A DNA stretch of 64,000 bases, taken from positions 558,001-622,000 of the forward strand of contig NZ_JANQBK010000001.1 of NCBI RefSeq assembly GCF_025370105.1, written 5' to 3'. Below, in pieces: positions 1-8,277 of this stretch. The stretch is from Sphingomonas hylomeconis. Its GTDB lineage: Bacteria; Pseudomonadota; Alphaproteobacteria; Sphingomonadales; Sphingomonadaceae. How positions within the stretch are numbered: position 1 is the stretch's first letter; each line of letters begins with the position of its first letter. A program made the position numbers and the translations under genes. Below the pieces are notes generated by a model, which did not search any database, was not told the origin of the DNA, and saw only the letters and a program-made list of their open reading frames with translations.

Positions 1-1
1 G

Positions 2-91
2 ATCGAGCGGGAGCGGGTGAACTTTCCCGACGAGCGCGCGCTGCCGGCATCCCGCGCGGTCAATCGCCTGCATCTCGACGGGCGTGCATGA
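2..91 (+). CDS. 3' end of an unidentified protein
   Basis: An open frame enters from the left edge and ends at a TGA at 89-91, giving 29 visible residues ending in LHLDGRA. The frame has the codon bias of its neighbours and is followed about 106 nt later by the epimerase gene on the same strand. It is therefore probably another member of the glycan cluster. The fragment has no recognisable motif, so I cannot name the family. Confidence 0.4.
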   Translation: MERERVNFPDERALPASRAVNRLHLDGRA

Positions 92-197
92 GCCTTCGGG
101 CCCGTCCGATCTGCGCCGCGCAAAATGCCGGTCCAATGTCGATGGTAATTGCGCCGGCTGCGGCACCTGAGCCGATCCGACCCGGGGCAGCTGCGGC

Positions 198-1238
198 ATG
201 AGCTGGACGTTCGACGACGATCTCGCCGCCATCTACGCGGCGCTCGCGCCCGACTGGGCGCGGCTCGCCGGTGCGCGGATCTTCATGACCGGCGGCACGG
301 GTTTTATCGGTCGCTGGATGCTGGAAGCGCTGCGCGATGCCGACCGGCGGCTCGGGCTCGGCATTCACGTCACCGTGCTCAGCCGCGATCCCGCGGCGTT
401 CGCCGCGCGCGTGCCGCAGCTCGCCGCCTGGCCCGCGCTGACGCTCGTCGCCGGCACGATCGATGCGCTCGAGGCCGATGGGACGCGCTACAGCCATGTG
501 ATCCACGCCGCGACCGACGCCAGTGCCGATCTCAATCTCAACAATCCCCGGGCGATGTTCGATACCGTCGTCACCGGCACGCGCCGCGCGCTCGATTTCA
601 CCGTGGCGAGCGGCGCCGGCCGCTTCTTCTTCCTCAGCTCCGGCGCGGTCTATGGCGCGCAGCCGTGGGACGTTGCCGAGGTCGGCGAGGATTGGCGCGG
701 CGGGCCCGATCCGCTCGACCCGCGCGCCGCCTATGCCGAGGGCAAGCGCGCGGCGGAGATGCTGTGCGCGATCTATGCCAAGCAGTTCGGGCTGCCGTTC
801 GTCAGTGCGCGGATCTTCGCCCTGCTCGGGCCGTTGCTGTCGCTCGACATCCATTTCGCCGCCGGCAATTTCATCCGCGATGCGCTGGCCGGGCAGACGA
901 TCCGGGTGGAAGGGGCGGGGACGGCGGTGCGCTCCTATCTCTATGCCGGCGATCTTGCCGCCTGGCTGTGGAAGATCCTGCTGACGGCGGCCGATGGCGC
1001 GGTGTACAATGTCGGATCGGAAGAGGCGGTGTCGATCGCCGCATTGGCCGAGCGCGTGTCGCGCGTGCTGGGCAATCCCGGTGGCTTCGAGATATTGGGC
1101 CGTCCCGATCCGGGCTGGAATCCGGGGCGCTATGTGCCTTCGACCGCCCGGATCCGGCGCGAGCTTGCGGTACGGTCGACGGTGGACCTCGATGAGGCTA
1201 TCCGCCGCACCGCCTATTGGAACGGATGGAAGCCATGA
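198..1238 (+). CDS. NAD-dependent epimerase/dehydratase (extended SDR)
   Basis: A 346-residue extended short-chain dehydrogenase acting on nucleotide sugars. The Rossmann glycine motif GGTGFIG is at about residues 32-38. The active-site serine lies in FFFLSSGAVYG and the catalytic pair in YAEGK. The length fits sugar epimerases, dehydratases and 4-ketoreductases. Its stop overlaps the start of the ThDP enzyme gene (ATGA at 1235-1238), so the two are translationally coupled and probably act in sequence on one sugar. With rfbF/rfbG nearby, the likely substrate is a CDP-4-keto sugar. A role as 4-ketoreductase acting on the ThDP-enzyme product is inference. Family call is firm, substrate unknown. 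Confidence 0.85.
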   Translation: MSWTFDDDLAAIYAALAPDWARLAGARIFMTGGTGFIGRWMLEALRDADRRLGLGIHVTVLSRDPAAFAARVPQLAAWPALTLVAGTIDALEADGTRYSHVIHAATDASADLNLNNPRAMFDTVVTGTRRALDFTVASGAGRFFFLSSGAVYGAQPWDVAEVGEDWRGGPDPLDPRAAYAEGKRAAEMLCAIYAKQFGLPFVSARIFALLGPLLSLDIHFAAGNFIRDALAGQTIRVEGAGTAVRSYLYAGDLAAWLWKILLTAADGAVYNVGSEEAVSIAALAERVSRVLGNPGGFEILGRPDPGWNPGRYVPSTARIRRELAVRSTVDLDEAIRRTAYWNGWKP

Positions 1239-3052
1239 CCAGAATGAAATTGAGCGCCTGGGTCACCGAGCAGCTGGTCGAGCACGGCATCCAGCATGTC
1301 TTCATGCTGACCGGTGGCGGCGCGATGCATCTCAACCATTCGTTCGGCACCGATCCCCGGCTGCAGACCGTGTTCACGCATCACGAACAGGCGCTGGCGA
1401 TGGCGGCGGAGGCCTATTACCGGCTGACCAACCGGCTGGCGGTGGTCAACGTCACGTCCGGCCCGGGCGGGACCAATGCGATCACCGGCGTCTATGGCGC
1501 ATTCGTCGATTCGATCGGCATGCTGGTGATTTCGGGGCAGGTGAAGATCGAGACGACGGTGCGCTCGACCGGGCTGGCGCTGCGCCAATATGGCGATCAG
1601 GAGCTCGATATCGAAGAGCTTGTCCGGCCGATCACCAAATATGCGACGATGGTCACCGATCCGCGCTCGATCCGCTATCATCTCGAAAAGGCGATCTATC
1701 TCGCGACGAGCGGGCGGCCCGGGCCAGTGTGGCTGGATATCCCGCTCGACGTGCAGGCAGCGCAGATCGATCCCGACGATCTGCTGCCTGGCTTCGATCC
1801 GGCCGAGCTGGACGAACCGTGGAAAGCGACCGATCTCCACGCGGCGGCCGCGGCGATCATCGCCAAACTGAGGCAGGCGAAGCGCCCGGTGGTGTTCGCC
1901 GGCGGTGGCGTGCGGCTCAGCGGCGCCCATGCGCAGTTCATCGACCTCGTCGAAAAGCTCGGCATTCCCGTGGTCACCGCGTGGAACGCGCATGACGTGA
2001 TCTGGAACGATCACCCGCTCTATTGCGGCCGTCCCGGCACGATCGGCGACCGGCCCGGCAATCTCGTCACGCAGAGTTCCGATTTCCTGCTGGTGCTCGG
2101 CAGCCGCCTGAACATCCGGCAGGTCAGTTACAATTGGGCGACGTTCGCGCGCGCGGCGTACAAGGTGTGGGTCGATATCGATCCGCTCGAACTGCAGAAG
2201 CCGACCGTGACGCCCGACATGCCGGTGGTCGCCGATCTCAAGGATCTGATCCCGGCATTGCTGGCGCAGGATTATGACGGGCCGAGCGCCGACCAGCGCG
2301 CGTGGCTCGATTGGTCGCTGGAGCGCGGCCGGCGCTTCCCGGTGCTGCTGCCCGAATATCAGCACAACCAGGTGGTGCACCCCTATGTCGCGATGGACAC
2401 GCTGTTCCAGGCGCTCGACCAGGACGATGTCGTGGTCACCGGCAATGGCAGCGCCTGCGTGGTCAGCTTCCAGACCGCGACGCTGAAACAGGGCCAGCGG
2501 CTGTGGACCAATTCGGGCTGCGCGACGATGGGCTATGATCTGCCCGCAGCGATCGGCGTGGCGGCGGCGCGCGGGTTCGACAAGCGCGTGATCTGCATCG
2601 CCGGCGACGGCAGCATCATGATGAACATCCAAGAGCTGCAGACGATCGCCGGCTATCGCATCCCGGTGAAGATCTTCCTGCTCAACAATAACGGCTATGT
2701 CTCGATCTTCCAGACGCACCGCAACTTCTTCAATGGCGTCGAGGTCGGCGGGGGGCCGAAGAGCAACGTGACCTTCCCCGATTTCGGCAAGGTTTCGCAG
2801 GCGTTCGGCTTCAGCTATCTGCGCGCCGCACGGCACGAAGACCTGGCCGCGACGATCGCCGCCGCGCTGGCGACCGAGGGGCCGGTGCTGTGCGAGATCA
2901 TCATCGACGAGCATGTCGCGTTCGCGCCCAAGCTCAGCGCCAAGCAGCATCCCGACGGGCGCATCACTTCGCCGGCGCTGGAGGACCTGTCACCCTTCCT
3001 CAGCCGCGAGGAACTGCGTGACAATATGCTGATCGATCTGATCGAGGAATGA
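1235..3052 (+). CDS. Thiamine-diphosphate-dependent enzyme, acetolactate synthase fold
   Basis: About 605 residues with the three-domain layout of acetohydroxyacid synthase/pyruvate decarboxylase enzymes. The N-terminal PYR domain carries the cofactor-activating glutamate in HHEQA (about residue 51). The C-terminal PP domain carries the Mg/ThDP motif GDGSIMMN (about residue 457) followed by LLNNNGYVS. I chose the ATG at 1235 because it forms an ATGA overlap with the upstream SDR; a TTG at 1217 and an ATG at 1226 are in frame. No ilvN small subunit or other ilv gene is nearby. The CDP-sugar genes around it point to a sugar-modifying enzyme rather than branched-chain amino acid synthesis. YerE, which adds a two-carbon unit to a CDP-dideoxy-4-ketosugar, is the precedent. 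Confidence 0.85.
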   Translation: MTRMKLSAWVTEQLVEHGIQHVFMLTGGGAMHLNHSFGTDPRLQTVFTHHEQALAMAAEAYYRLTNRLAVVNVTSGPGGTNAITGVYGAFVDSIGMLVISGQVKIETTVRSTGLALRQYGDQELDIEELVRPITKYATMVTDPRSIRYHLEKAIYLATSGRPGPVWLDIPLDVQAAQIDPDDLLPGFDPAELDEPWKATDLHAAAAAIIAKLRQAKRPVVFAGGGVRLSGAHAQFIDLVEKLGIPVVTAWNAHDVIWNDHPLYCGRPGTIGDRPGNLVTQSSDFLLVLGSRLNIRQVSYNWATFARAAYKVWVDIDPLELQKPTVTPDMPVVADLKDLIPALLAQDYDGPSADQRAWLDWSLERGRRFPVLLPEYQHNQVVHPYVAMDTLFQALDQDDVVVTGNGSACVVSFQTATLKQGQRLWTNSGCATMGYDLPAAIGVAAARGFDKRVICIAGDGSIMMNIQELQTIAGYRIPVKIFLLNNNGYVSIFQTHRNFFNGVEVGGGPKSNVTFPDFGKVSQAFGFSYLRAARHEDLAATIAAALATEGPVLCEIIIDEHVAFAPKLSAKQHPDGRITSPALEDLSPFLSREELRDNMLIDLIEE

Positions 3053-3059
3053 CAGGGCG

Positions 3060-3500
3060 ATGGGGGCTGGCACGATGAGGCGGCTGCCCGCGCTGCTGGC
3101 GCGCCACGAGAAGCAGGTGCGCTTCCTCGTCGCAGCCGGCGTCAACACCGCCTTCGGCCTGTCGATCTACCCCGTCCTGCTCCTGTCCTTCGCGGCGCTC
3201 AATCGGCATTATCTGCTGGCGCTGGCGATCGCCCAGCTGCTGAGCCTGTCTTTTGCATTCGCCGTCTACAAGCTTGGCGTGTTCCGCACGCAGGCGGGGA
3301 TCATTGGCGAGTTCGGCCGGTTCGCCAGCTTCTATCTGTTTCACTATGCGGCGAACTGGATCGCGCTGCCGGTGCTGGTGGAAGCGGCGGGCATCCCGCC
3401 GATCATCGCGCAGGTCGGTTTCTCGCTCGTCTTGATGGCCAGCAGCTGGTTCTGGCATAGTCGCATAACATTCAAATCACGCGAGAAAATCGATGAGTGA
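3060..3500 (+). CDS. GtrA-like integral membrane protein
   Basis: A small protein of 146 residues with about four hydrophobic segments after a basic N-terminus (RRLPALLARHEKQVRFLV). This is the size and topology of GtrA/DPMS-type polyprenyl-linked sugar flippase proteins, which act in the inner membrane during O-antigen or lipid glycosylation. It ends in a short charged tail. An in-frame ATG at 3075 preceded by GGGGG is an equally good start. The gene follows the ThDP enzyme by 7 nt and overlaps the methyltransferase gene by 8 nt, so all three are in one operon. Confidence 0.75.
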   Translation: MGAGTMRRLPALLARHEKQVRFLVAAGVNTAFGLSIYPVLLLSFAALNRHYLLALAIAQLLSLSFAFAVYKLGVFRTQAGIIGEFGRFASFYLFHYAANWIALPVLVEAAGIPPIIAQVGFSLVLMASSWFWHSRITFKSREKIDE

Positions 3501-4401
3501 GCTGTTCCAGCACCGCGGCTGCCCGGCCTGTGGGGCAGATCGTCCCAAGGAGGAGATGCATAGCGAACAGCGCGCGGAAGCCATGACGCTGGACGCCTTG
3601 CGGCCGTATTGGAGCGGTCTGTTCAAGGAAAAGGTGTTCTTTTCCTACGCGCGATGCCCGTCCTGCGGCTTGCTGTTCGCGCCGACATTCTTCACCGGGC
3701 CGCAGCTCGGGGAGCTGTATTCGGCGATGGCGCCGAACATGGAACTGGTGCCGACCGACGCGCTGGACGCGACCCAGCGTGGCTATTGGGATATTGCCAA
3801 GCAGGAGGGGCCGCTGGACGGCGGCTATCTCGAGATCGGCCCCGATATCGGCTTCATCGTCCGCCTTGCCGCAGAGCAGGGCTCGTTCGATCATTTCTGG
3901 CTGGTCGAGCCCAACCGGCTGGTTCACGCGCCCTTGGCCGCAGCGACCGGCGGCAGGCCGCACGACATCATCACCGACATGGACGATCTGTCGCCGGTGC
4001 CGGACGGGTCGGTCGGGCTGGCGGTGATGGTCCATGTGCTCGATCACCTGCTCGATCCGCTCGCCTCGCTCAAGAACATCCGCCGCAAGCTCAAGCCGGG
4101 CGGGCGGCTGGTGATCGTGACGCACAACGAGGCGTCCGTGCTGCGCACCGCGATGCGCCGCAAATGGCCACCCTTCTGCCTGCAGCATCCGCAATTGTTC
4201 AATCCGGACTCGATCACCGATCTGGCCAGACGCGTCGGGTACAGCACGGTGACGGTGGAGCGCAGCAAGAACTATTTCCCGATCGCGTTCATGGCGCAGC
4301 AGGCCGCCTATACGGTCGGGCTCGACATCAGCAAGGTGCCGCTGCCGACTACCGCGATCGGGCTTAAACTGGGCAACATGATCACAGTGGCGCAGCGCTG
4401 A
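3493..4401 (+). CDS. Class I SAM-dependent methyltransferase with N-terminal zinc motif
   Basis: A 302-residue protein. Two CxxC pairs (CPACG near residue 10, CPSCG near residue 56) form an N-terminal zinc-binding region like that of sugar C-methyltransferases. The SAM-binding core follows: YLEIGPDIGF for motif I, then a VMVHVLDHLLDPLASL segment and the conserved LKPGGRLVIVTHNE strand. Deoxysugar C-methyltransferases use this arrangement on 4-keto sugars, which fits the adjacent CDP-glucose 4,6-dehydratase. It could instead act on another glycan or lipid substrate. The start overlaps the GtrA-like gene by 8 nt, and the 3' end faces rfbG across only 10 nt. Confidence 0.8.
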   Translation: MSELFQHRGCPACGADRPKEEMHSEQRAEAMTLDALRPYWSGLFKEKVFFSYARCPSCGLLFAPTFFTGPQLGELYSAMAPNMELVPTDALDATQRGYWDIAKQEGPLDGGYLEIGPDIGFIVRLAAEQGSFDHFWLVEPNRLVHAPLAAATGGRPHDIITDMDDLSPVPDGSVGLAVMVHVLDHLLDPLASLKNIRRKLKPGGRLVIVTHNEASVLRTAMRRKWPPFCLQHPQLFNPDSITDLARRVGYSTVTVERSKNYFPIAFMAQQAAYTVGLDISKVPLPTTAIGLKLGNMITVAQR

Positions 4402-4411
4402 CGGGCCGGTG

Positions 4412-5488
4412 TCACAGGCCGGCGCGAGCGCGATATTCGGCGATCTGGTGCAGCGTGATGGCCCGCGCGTCGCCGCCGGCGCCGACCGTCCGGTGCCAGT
4501 CGACGATCCAGTCGAGCGCGTCGGGTAGCGGCAGCGACGGACGCCAGCCGAGCAGCGCGCGCGCTTTCGAGCAATCCAGCCGCAGCAGCCCGGCCTCGTG
4601 CGGCACCGCGCCGGTGAACGGCACCGGATCGGTCGCGTTGCCCCAGGCCGCTTGCAGCCGCGCGACGATCCACGACACGGGGCGCGCATCCTCGTCCGCC
4701 GGGCCGAAGTTCCACGCATCGGCGATTGTCCGGTCGCCGGCAATCAGCCGATCGGCAATCATCAGATAGCCGCCCAGCGCTTCCAGCACATGCTGCCACG
4801 GGCGCACGGCGTCCGGCGCGCGGATCGCTGGTGCCACACCCTGCTCGAACGCGCGGACCAGATCGGGGATCAGCCGGTCTGCCGCCCAGTCGCCGCCGCC
4901 GATCACGTTGCCGGCGCGGACCGAGGCGAGGGCGGGTCCCTGTTCGAAGAACGAGCGGCGATAGGCCGAGATGACGAGTTCGGCAGCGCCTTTGCTGCTG
5001 CTATAGGGATCGTGGCCGCCCATCGGATCGGTCTCGCGGTAGGGCCAGACCCATTCGCGGTTTTCATAGCATTTGTCGGTGGTGATGCAGACCGCCGCCT
5101 TGACCCCGCCGATCTGCCGCGCCGCTTCCAGCACGTGTACCGTCCCCATCACGTTGGTGGCATAGGTCTCGACCGGCTCGTCATAGGAAAGCCGCACCAA
5201 TGGCTGGGCGGCGAGATGGAAGATGATTTCCGGGCGTGCCGCCGCCATCGCCGCCCGGACCGCGGCGAGATCGCGAATGTCGCCTTCGACATGATGGACG
5301 AGCTCGCCGATGCCGGCGGCGTCGAACAGGCTGGGATCGGTCGGGGGCGGCAGGGCGAAGCCGGTTACCTCGGCCCCCAATTGGTGCAGCCACAAGGCAA
5401 GCCAGCTGCCCTTGAAGCCGGTATGGCCGGTGAGAAAGACGCGTCGGCCGGTCCAGTCGTTCAGGCGCTGTACGGGCGGGGTCACCAG
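4412..5488 (-). CDS. rfbG: CDP-glucose 4,6-dehydratase
   Basis: An SDR-family enzyme of about 358 residues that converts CDP-glucose to CDP-4-keto-6-deoxyglucose. The hallmark GHTGFKGSW NAD-binding motif is near residues 22-30, with ITTDKCYENREW and the catalytic YSSSKG further on. These are characteristic of RfbG rather than the dTDP- or GDP-sugar dehydratases. I placed the start at the ATG at 5486-5488, which overlaps the rfbF stop by 7 nt; a start at 5518 would lie well inside rfbF. It acts directly after RfbF, its upstream operon partner. Confidence 0.9.
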   Translation of the reverse strand: MVTPPVQRLNDWTGRRVFLTGHTGFKGSWLALWLHQLGAEVTGFALPPPTDPSLFDAAGIGELVHHVEGDIRDLAAVRAAMAAARPEIIFHLAAQPLVRLSYDEPVETYATNVMGTVHVLEAARQIGGVKAAVCITTDKCYENREWVWPYRETDPMGGHDPYSSSKGAAELVISAYRRSFFEQGPALASVRAGNVIGGGDWAADRLIPDLVRAFEQGVAPAIRAPDAVRPWQHVLEALGGYLMIADRLIAGDRTIADAWNFGPADEDARPVSWIVARLQAAWGNATDPVPFTGAVPHEAGLLRLDCSKARALLGWRPSLPLPDALDWIVDWHRTVGAGGDARAITLHQIAEYRARAGL

Positions 5489-6252
5489 CATTTCCACGGC
5501 GCCGCGCCGCTGTTCCACAAGTCTTCCAGCAGGATCTTGTCGCGCAACGTATCCATCGGCTGCCAGAAGCCGGTGTGGCGATAGGCGGCAAGATCGCCGC
5601 TCTTCGCGAGCGCCTCGAGCGGTTCGGCTTCCCAGACCGTCTCCGGGCCCTGGATCAGATCCAGCACGCTGGGATCGGCAACGAAGAAGCCGCCGTTGAT
5701 CTGCCCGCCATCGCCGACCGGTTTCTCGCGAAAGCCGATGACGCGATCGCCATTGATCTTCAGCGCGCCGAACCGGCCCGGCGGCGCGACCGAGGTGATC
5801 GTCGCGCGCCGCCCATGCGCCTTGTGGAACGCGATCAGCGCGGCGATGTCGATATCGGCGACGCCATCGCCATAGGTGAAGCAGAACGGTTCGCCCTCGG
5901 TGAGGTACGGCCGGATCGCCCCCAGCCGTCCGCCGGTCATCGTATCCGCGCCGGTATCGACCAGCGTGATGCGCCAGGGCTCGCTGCGCGAGCGATGGAT
6001 TTCGATGCTATTGTTTGCCAGGTCCACCGTGACGTCGGACGTGTGCATGAAGTAATTCGCGAAGAATTCCTTGATCACATAGCCCTTGTAGCCGAGGCAG
6101 ACGATGAATTCGCTGATATCGGCGGCGGCATAGATCTTCATGATGTGCCACAGGATCGGCATGCCGCCGATCTCGATCATCGGCTTGGGCCTGATCGTGG
6201 TTTCTTCGCCAATGCGGCTACCGAGCCCGCCCGCCAGAATAACCGTCTTCAT
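5482..6252 (-). CDS. rfbF: Glucose-1-phosphate cytidylyltransferase
   Basis: A 256-residue nucleotidyltransferase that makes CDP-glucose from CTP and glucose-1-phosphate. The N-terminus carries the signature LAGGLGSRIGEET followed by RPKPMIEIGG. YGDGVADID is the metal-binding aspartate region. The C-terminal FWQPMDTLRDK is typical of RfbF. An in-frame extension to 6456 exists, but the conserved protein begins at the ATG at 6250-6252. It is the first gene of a two-gene operon with rfbG, convergent with the glycan genes to its left and divergent from the small-protein pair to its right. Confidence 0.92.
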   Translation of the reverse strand: MKTVILAGGLGSRIGEETTIRPKPMIEIGGMPILWHIMKIYAAADISEFIVCLGYKGYVIKEFFANYFMHTSDVTVDLANNSIEIHRSRSEPWRITLVDTGADTMTGGRLGAIRPYLTEGEPFCFTYGDGVADIDIAALIAFHKAHGRRATITSVAPPGRFGALKINGDRVIGFREKPVGDGGQINGGFFVADPSVLDLIQGPETVWEAEPLEALAKSGDLAAYRHTGFWQPMDTLRDKILLEDLWNSGAAPWKCW

Positions 6253-6556
6253 GTGGCACTCGTCGCCTTCTGTTGTTTTGCGGATATCGTCGTTCGCGGC
6301 CCCGACCGGGCATACAGCAGCGCCGCCGGATTTGTCACGACATCGCACCGTCCTAGCAGGCTTTGCTCCGCCGCGTTGCGACACCGGACGTCGTCCAGCC
6401 AATCCCACAAACCGGCCACCGGCGGATAGCTGTCGTTTCGGATCGATTTTCGACAAAATCGTTCTTTAACATCTTGGTAGCGAGACCCGCCTAGCCCGGA
6501 TGTGCGCAGCGCGGCCATATCGCGTCGTAGCTGCAGCGCGAGAGGATATCGATGTC

Positions 6557-7057
6557 GTGATCCATTCCGAAATCTTGGCGTCTTCGAACGACCCTGGGCG
6601 CGACGGCGCGGTGGGTCATGTGCACGCGTCGGCGGAAAAGGTCTCGAGCGGGAAATACAGCATTACCGTCGATCCCCAGACCGCCTTTGTGCGGATCACG
6701 CTGGATGGGTTCTTCGCGCTCAGCGACGTGCAGGAATTCGCGGCGGCGCTGGCGCGCGCTTATGCCGGGCTGGCGTCGGGCAGGGGCCATCACCTCACCT
6801 TGTGCGACGTCTCGGAATGCAAGATCCAGCCCCAGGAAGTGGTCGAGGCGTTTCGCGGGCTGCTCACCGACCGGAGCCTGATGTCGGAACGCCTGGCCTT
6901 CGTCACGGGCGGATCGCCGGCGAAGATGCAAATCCGCCGGTTGATTGCGCGGGATACGTGCCGCTTCTTCGAGCAGGCCGATGCCGCGGAGCGATGGCTG
7001 CTGGATCTCGGCCGGGGCGGCGGCCGGGCCGATGCCGCGCATTGGGCGGGGTTGTAA
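6557..7057 (+). CDS. Protein of unknown function, first of a tandem paralogous pair
   Basis: About 166 residues. After a variable N-terminus of about 45 residues comes an alpha/beta domain. The readable segments are AFVRITLDGFF, then QEVVEAFRGLL, LAFVTGGSPAKMQIRRLIA and a C-terminal AAERWLLDL. This domain is repeated in the next gene. The pattern of strands and helices and the size recall STAS/SpoIIAA-like domains, but that is a guess from layout only. I chose the GTG at 6557, preceded by GAGAGGA; an ATG at 6500 is also in frame. It is divergent from rfbF and 2 nt upstream of its paralogue. Confidence 0.6.
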   Translation: MIHSEILASSNDPGRDGAVGHVHASAEKVSSGKYSITVDPQTAFVRITLDGFFALSDVQEFAAALARAYAGLASGRGHHLTLCDVSECKIQPQEVVEAFRGLLTDRSLMSERLAFVTGGSPAKMQIRRLIARDTCRFFEQADAAERWLLDLGRGGGRADAAHWAGL

Positions 7058-7059
7058 GC

Positions 7060-7446
7060 GTGTATACCGTCGTTCCGGACCCGATCCATCCGCTGGTGCG
7101 GATCCACCTGTCGGGTTTCTTCGACAGCGCCGAAGTGGCCGTGTTCTGGCGTGAGGAGCAGGATGTGGCGCGGGACGCGTTTGCCCGACACGGCCTGTAC
7201 GACCTGCTGATCGAGACGCCGGGGGGCGGCCCGCAGGGGCAGGAGGTTCTCGACGCGTTTCGGCGCATCGTGACCGAATCCCCGGTCAAGGCGCGTCGCA
7301 TCGCGATCGTCTCGGGCAGCACGCTGCTGCGCATGCAGATCCGCCGCGTGTTCGTCAGCGACACGTTCCAGGTATTCGCGACGACCGCCGAGGCGGAGGC
7401 GTGGCTGACCTCGCTGGTCGCCGACGCCGCCGCCACGGTCGCCTGA
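7060..7446 (+). CDS. Protein of unknown function, second of a tandem paralogous pair
   Basis: A 128-residue protein starting at a GTG two bases after the stop of its neighbour. It aligns with the neighbour over its full length: LVRIHLSGFF with FVRITLDGFF, QEVLDAFRRIV with QEVVEAFRGLL, RMQIRRVFVSDTF with KMQIRRLIARDTC, and AEAEAWLTSL with DAAERWLLDL. No membrane segment or signal peptide is seen. The tight spacing indicates a single transcript. Possible role: a single-domain binding or signalling protein working as a pair with its neighbour. I do not recognise a named family. Confidence 0.65.
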   Translation: MYTVVPDPIHPLVRIHLSGFFDSAEVAVFWREEQDVARDAFARHGLYDLLIETPGGGPQGQEVLDAFRRIVTESPVKARRIAIVSGSTLLRMQIRRVFVSDTFQVFATTAEAEAWLTSLVADAAATVA

Positions 7447-7466
7447 GGCGCGCGCGCCAGCCGCGG

Positions 7467-8225
7467 CTAGTTGCGCCAGCTGGTGTCGATCTTGTCGACC
7501 TTGCGCACCATCGCCGCGAAATCGGCCGCGCCGGCGCCGCCCGGCACCTGCGCCATATGCAGATCGCGCTGGTGCACTGCGACCACCGCCTCGTCGACCA
7601 GCAGCGGCCGGCCCATGCTCATCGTCGCGACCTGGATCTCGCAGGCGCGCTGCAGCGACCAATGCTTGATGAACGCTTCCGGCAGCGTCTTGCCCATCAC
7701 CAGGATGCCGTGATTCTTGAGCAGCATGACGCGCTTGTTGCCGAGATGCGCGAGCAGGCGATCGCCTTCCTCGTCGCGCACGGTGACGCCCTCGAAATCA
7801 TGGTATGCGATCTGGCCGGCGAAATTGCAGGCGTAGAAATTGCTCGGCTGCAGCCCGCCCTCGACCGAGCTGACCGCCATGCCCGCCGTCGTGTGCGTGT
7901 GCATGATGCAATGCGCATCGGGCAGATGGCGGTGAAACAGCGCGTGCTGGACGAAGCCGGCGCGGTTGACCGGATAGGGGCTGTCGTCGAGCTTGTTGCC
8001 GTCGATATCGATCTTGACCAGGCTGGAGGCGGTGACCTCGCTGAAATGCAGCCCGAACGGGTTGATCAGGAAGGCGCCTTCCTCATCGAGCTTCACGGTG
8101 ATGTGGTTGTAGATCATCTCGGACCAGCCGAGCATGTCGAAGACGCGATAGCAGGCGGCGAGCTGCTGGCGCGCTTCCCATTCGGCTTCGCTCATCTGGC
8201 TGTTGCGGAAGACTGCGGTGGCCAT
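7467..8225 (-). CDS. Class II aldolase/adducin-fold protein
   Basis: A 252-residue member of the class II aldolase/adducin superfamily. The zinc-binding histidines are seen in IMHTHTTAGM and KNHGILVMGK. YNHITVKL near the N-terminus and NPFGLHFSEV are also typical. The start is the ATG at 8225, preceded by GGAGAG; a TTG at 8237 is in frame but less likely. Such proteins act on small hydroxy or keto acids or sugar phosphates, and the substrate cannot be read here. It begins a run of minus-strand genes for CoA-thioester metabolism, so a carboxylic acid pathway is plausible. Confidence 0.82.
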   Translation of the reverse strand: MATAVFRNSQMSEAEWEARQQLAACYRVFDMLGWSEMIYNHITVKLDEEGAFLINPFGLHFSEVTASSLVKIDIDGNKLDDSPYPVNRAGFVQHALFHRHLPDAHCIMHTHTTAGMAVSSVEGGLQPSNFYACNFAGQIAYHDFEGVTVRDEEGDRLLAHLGNKRVMLLKNHGILVMGKTLPEAFIKHWSLQRACEIQVATMSMGRPLLVDEAVVAVHQRDLHMAQVPGGAGAADFAAMVRKVDKIDTSWRN

Positions 8226-8277
8226 GATGCTCTCCAATTTTCTGAACTGTCGGTATGATTATCGCACGACAGGCGGA

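Noticed and set aside
149..1195. A long plus-strand frame of 348 residues across the epimerase gene
   Set aside because: It is the +1 shadow of the SDR gene at 198-1238. It is arginine-rich and has no motif, whereas the 198 frame has GGTGFIG and YAEGK.
1214..2950. A 578-residue minus-strand frame opposite the ThDP enzyme gene
   Set aside because: It is an antisense shadow typical of high-GC coding sequence, with His/Arg/Asp-rich composition and no domain, while the plus frame has clear ThDP motifs.
5482..6456. Start of rfbF at 6456
   Set aside because: The extra 68 residues have no family match and contain no plausible signal. The canonical start MKTVILAGG is at 6252.
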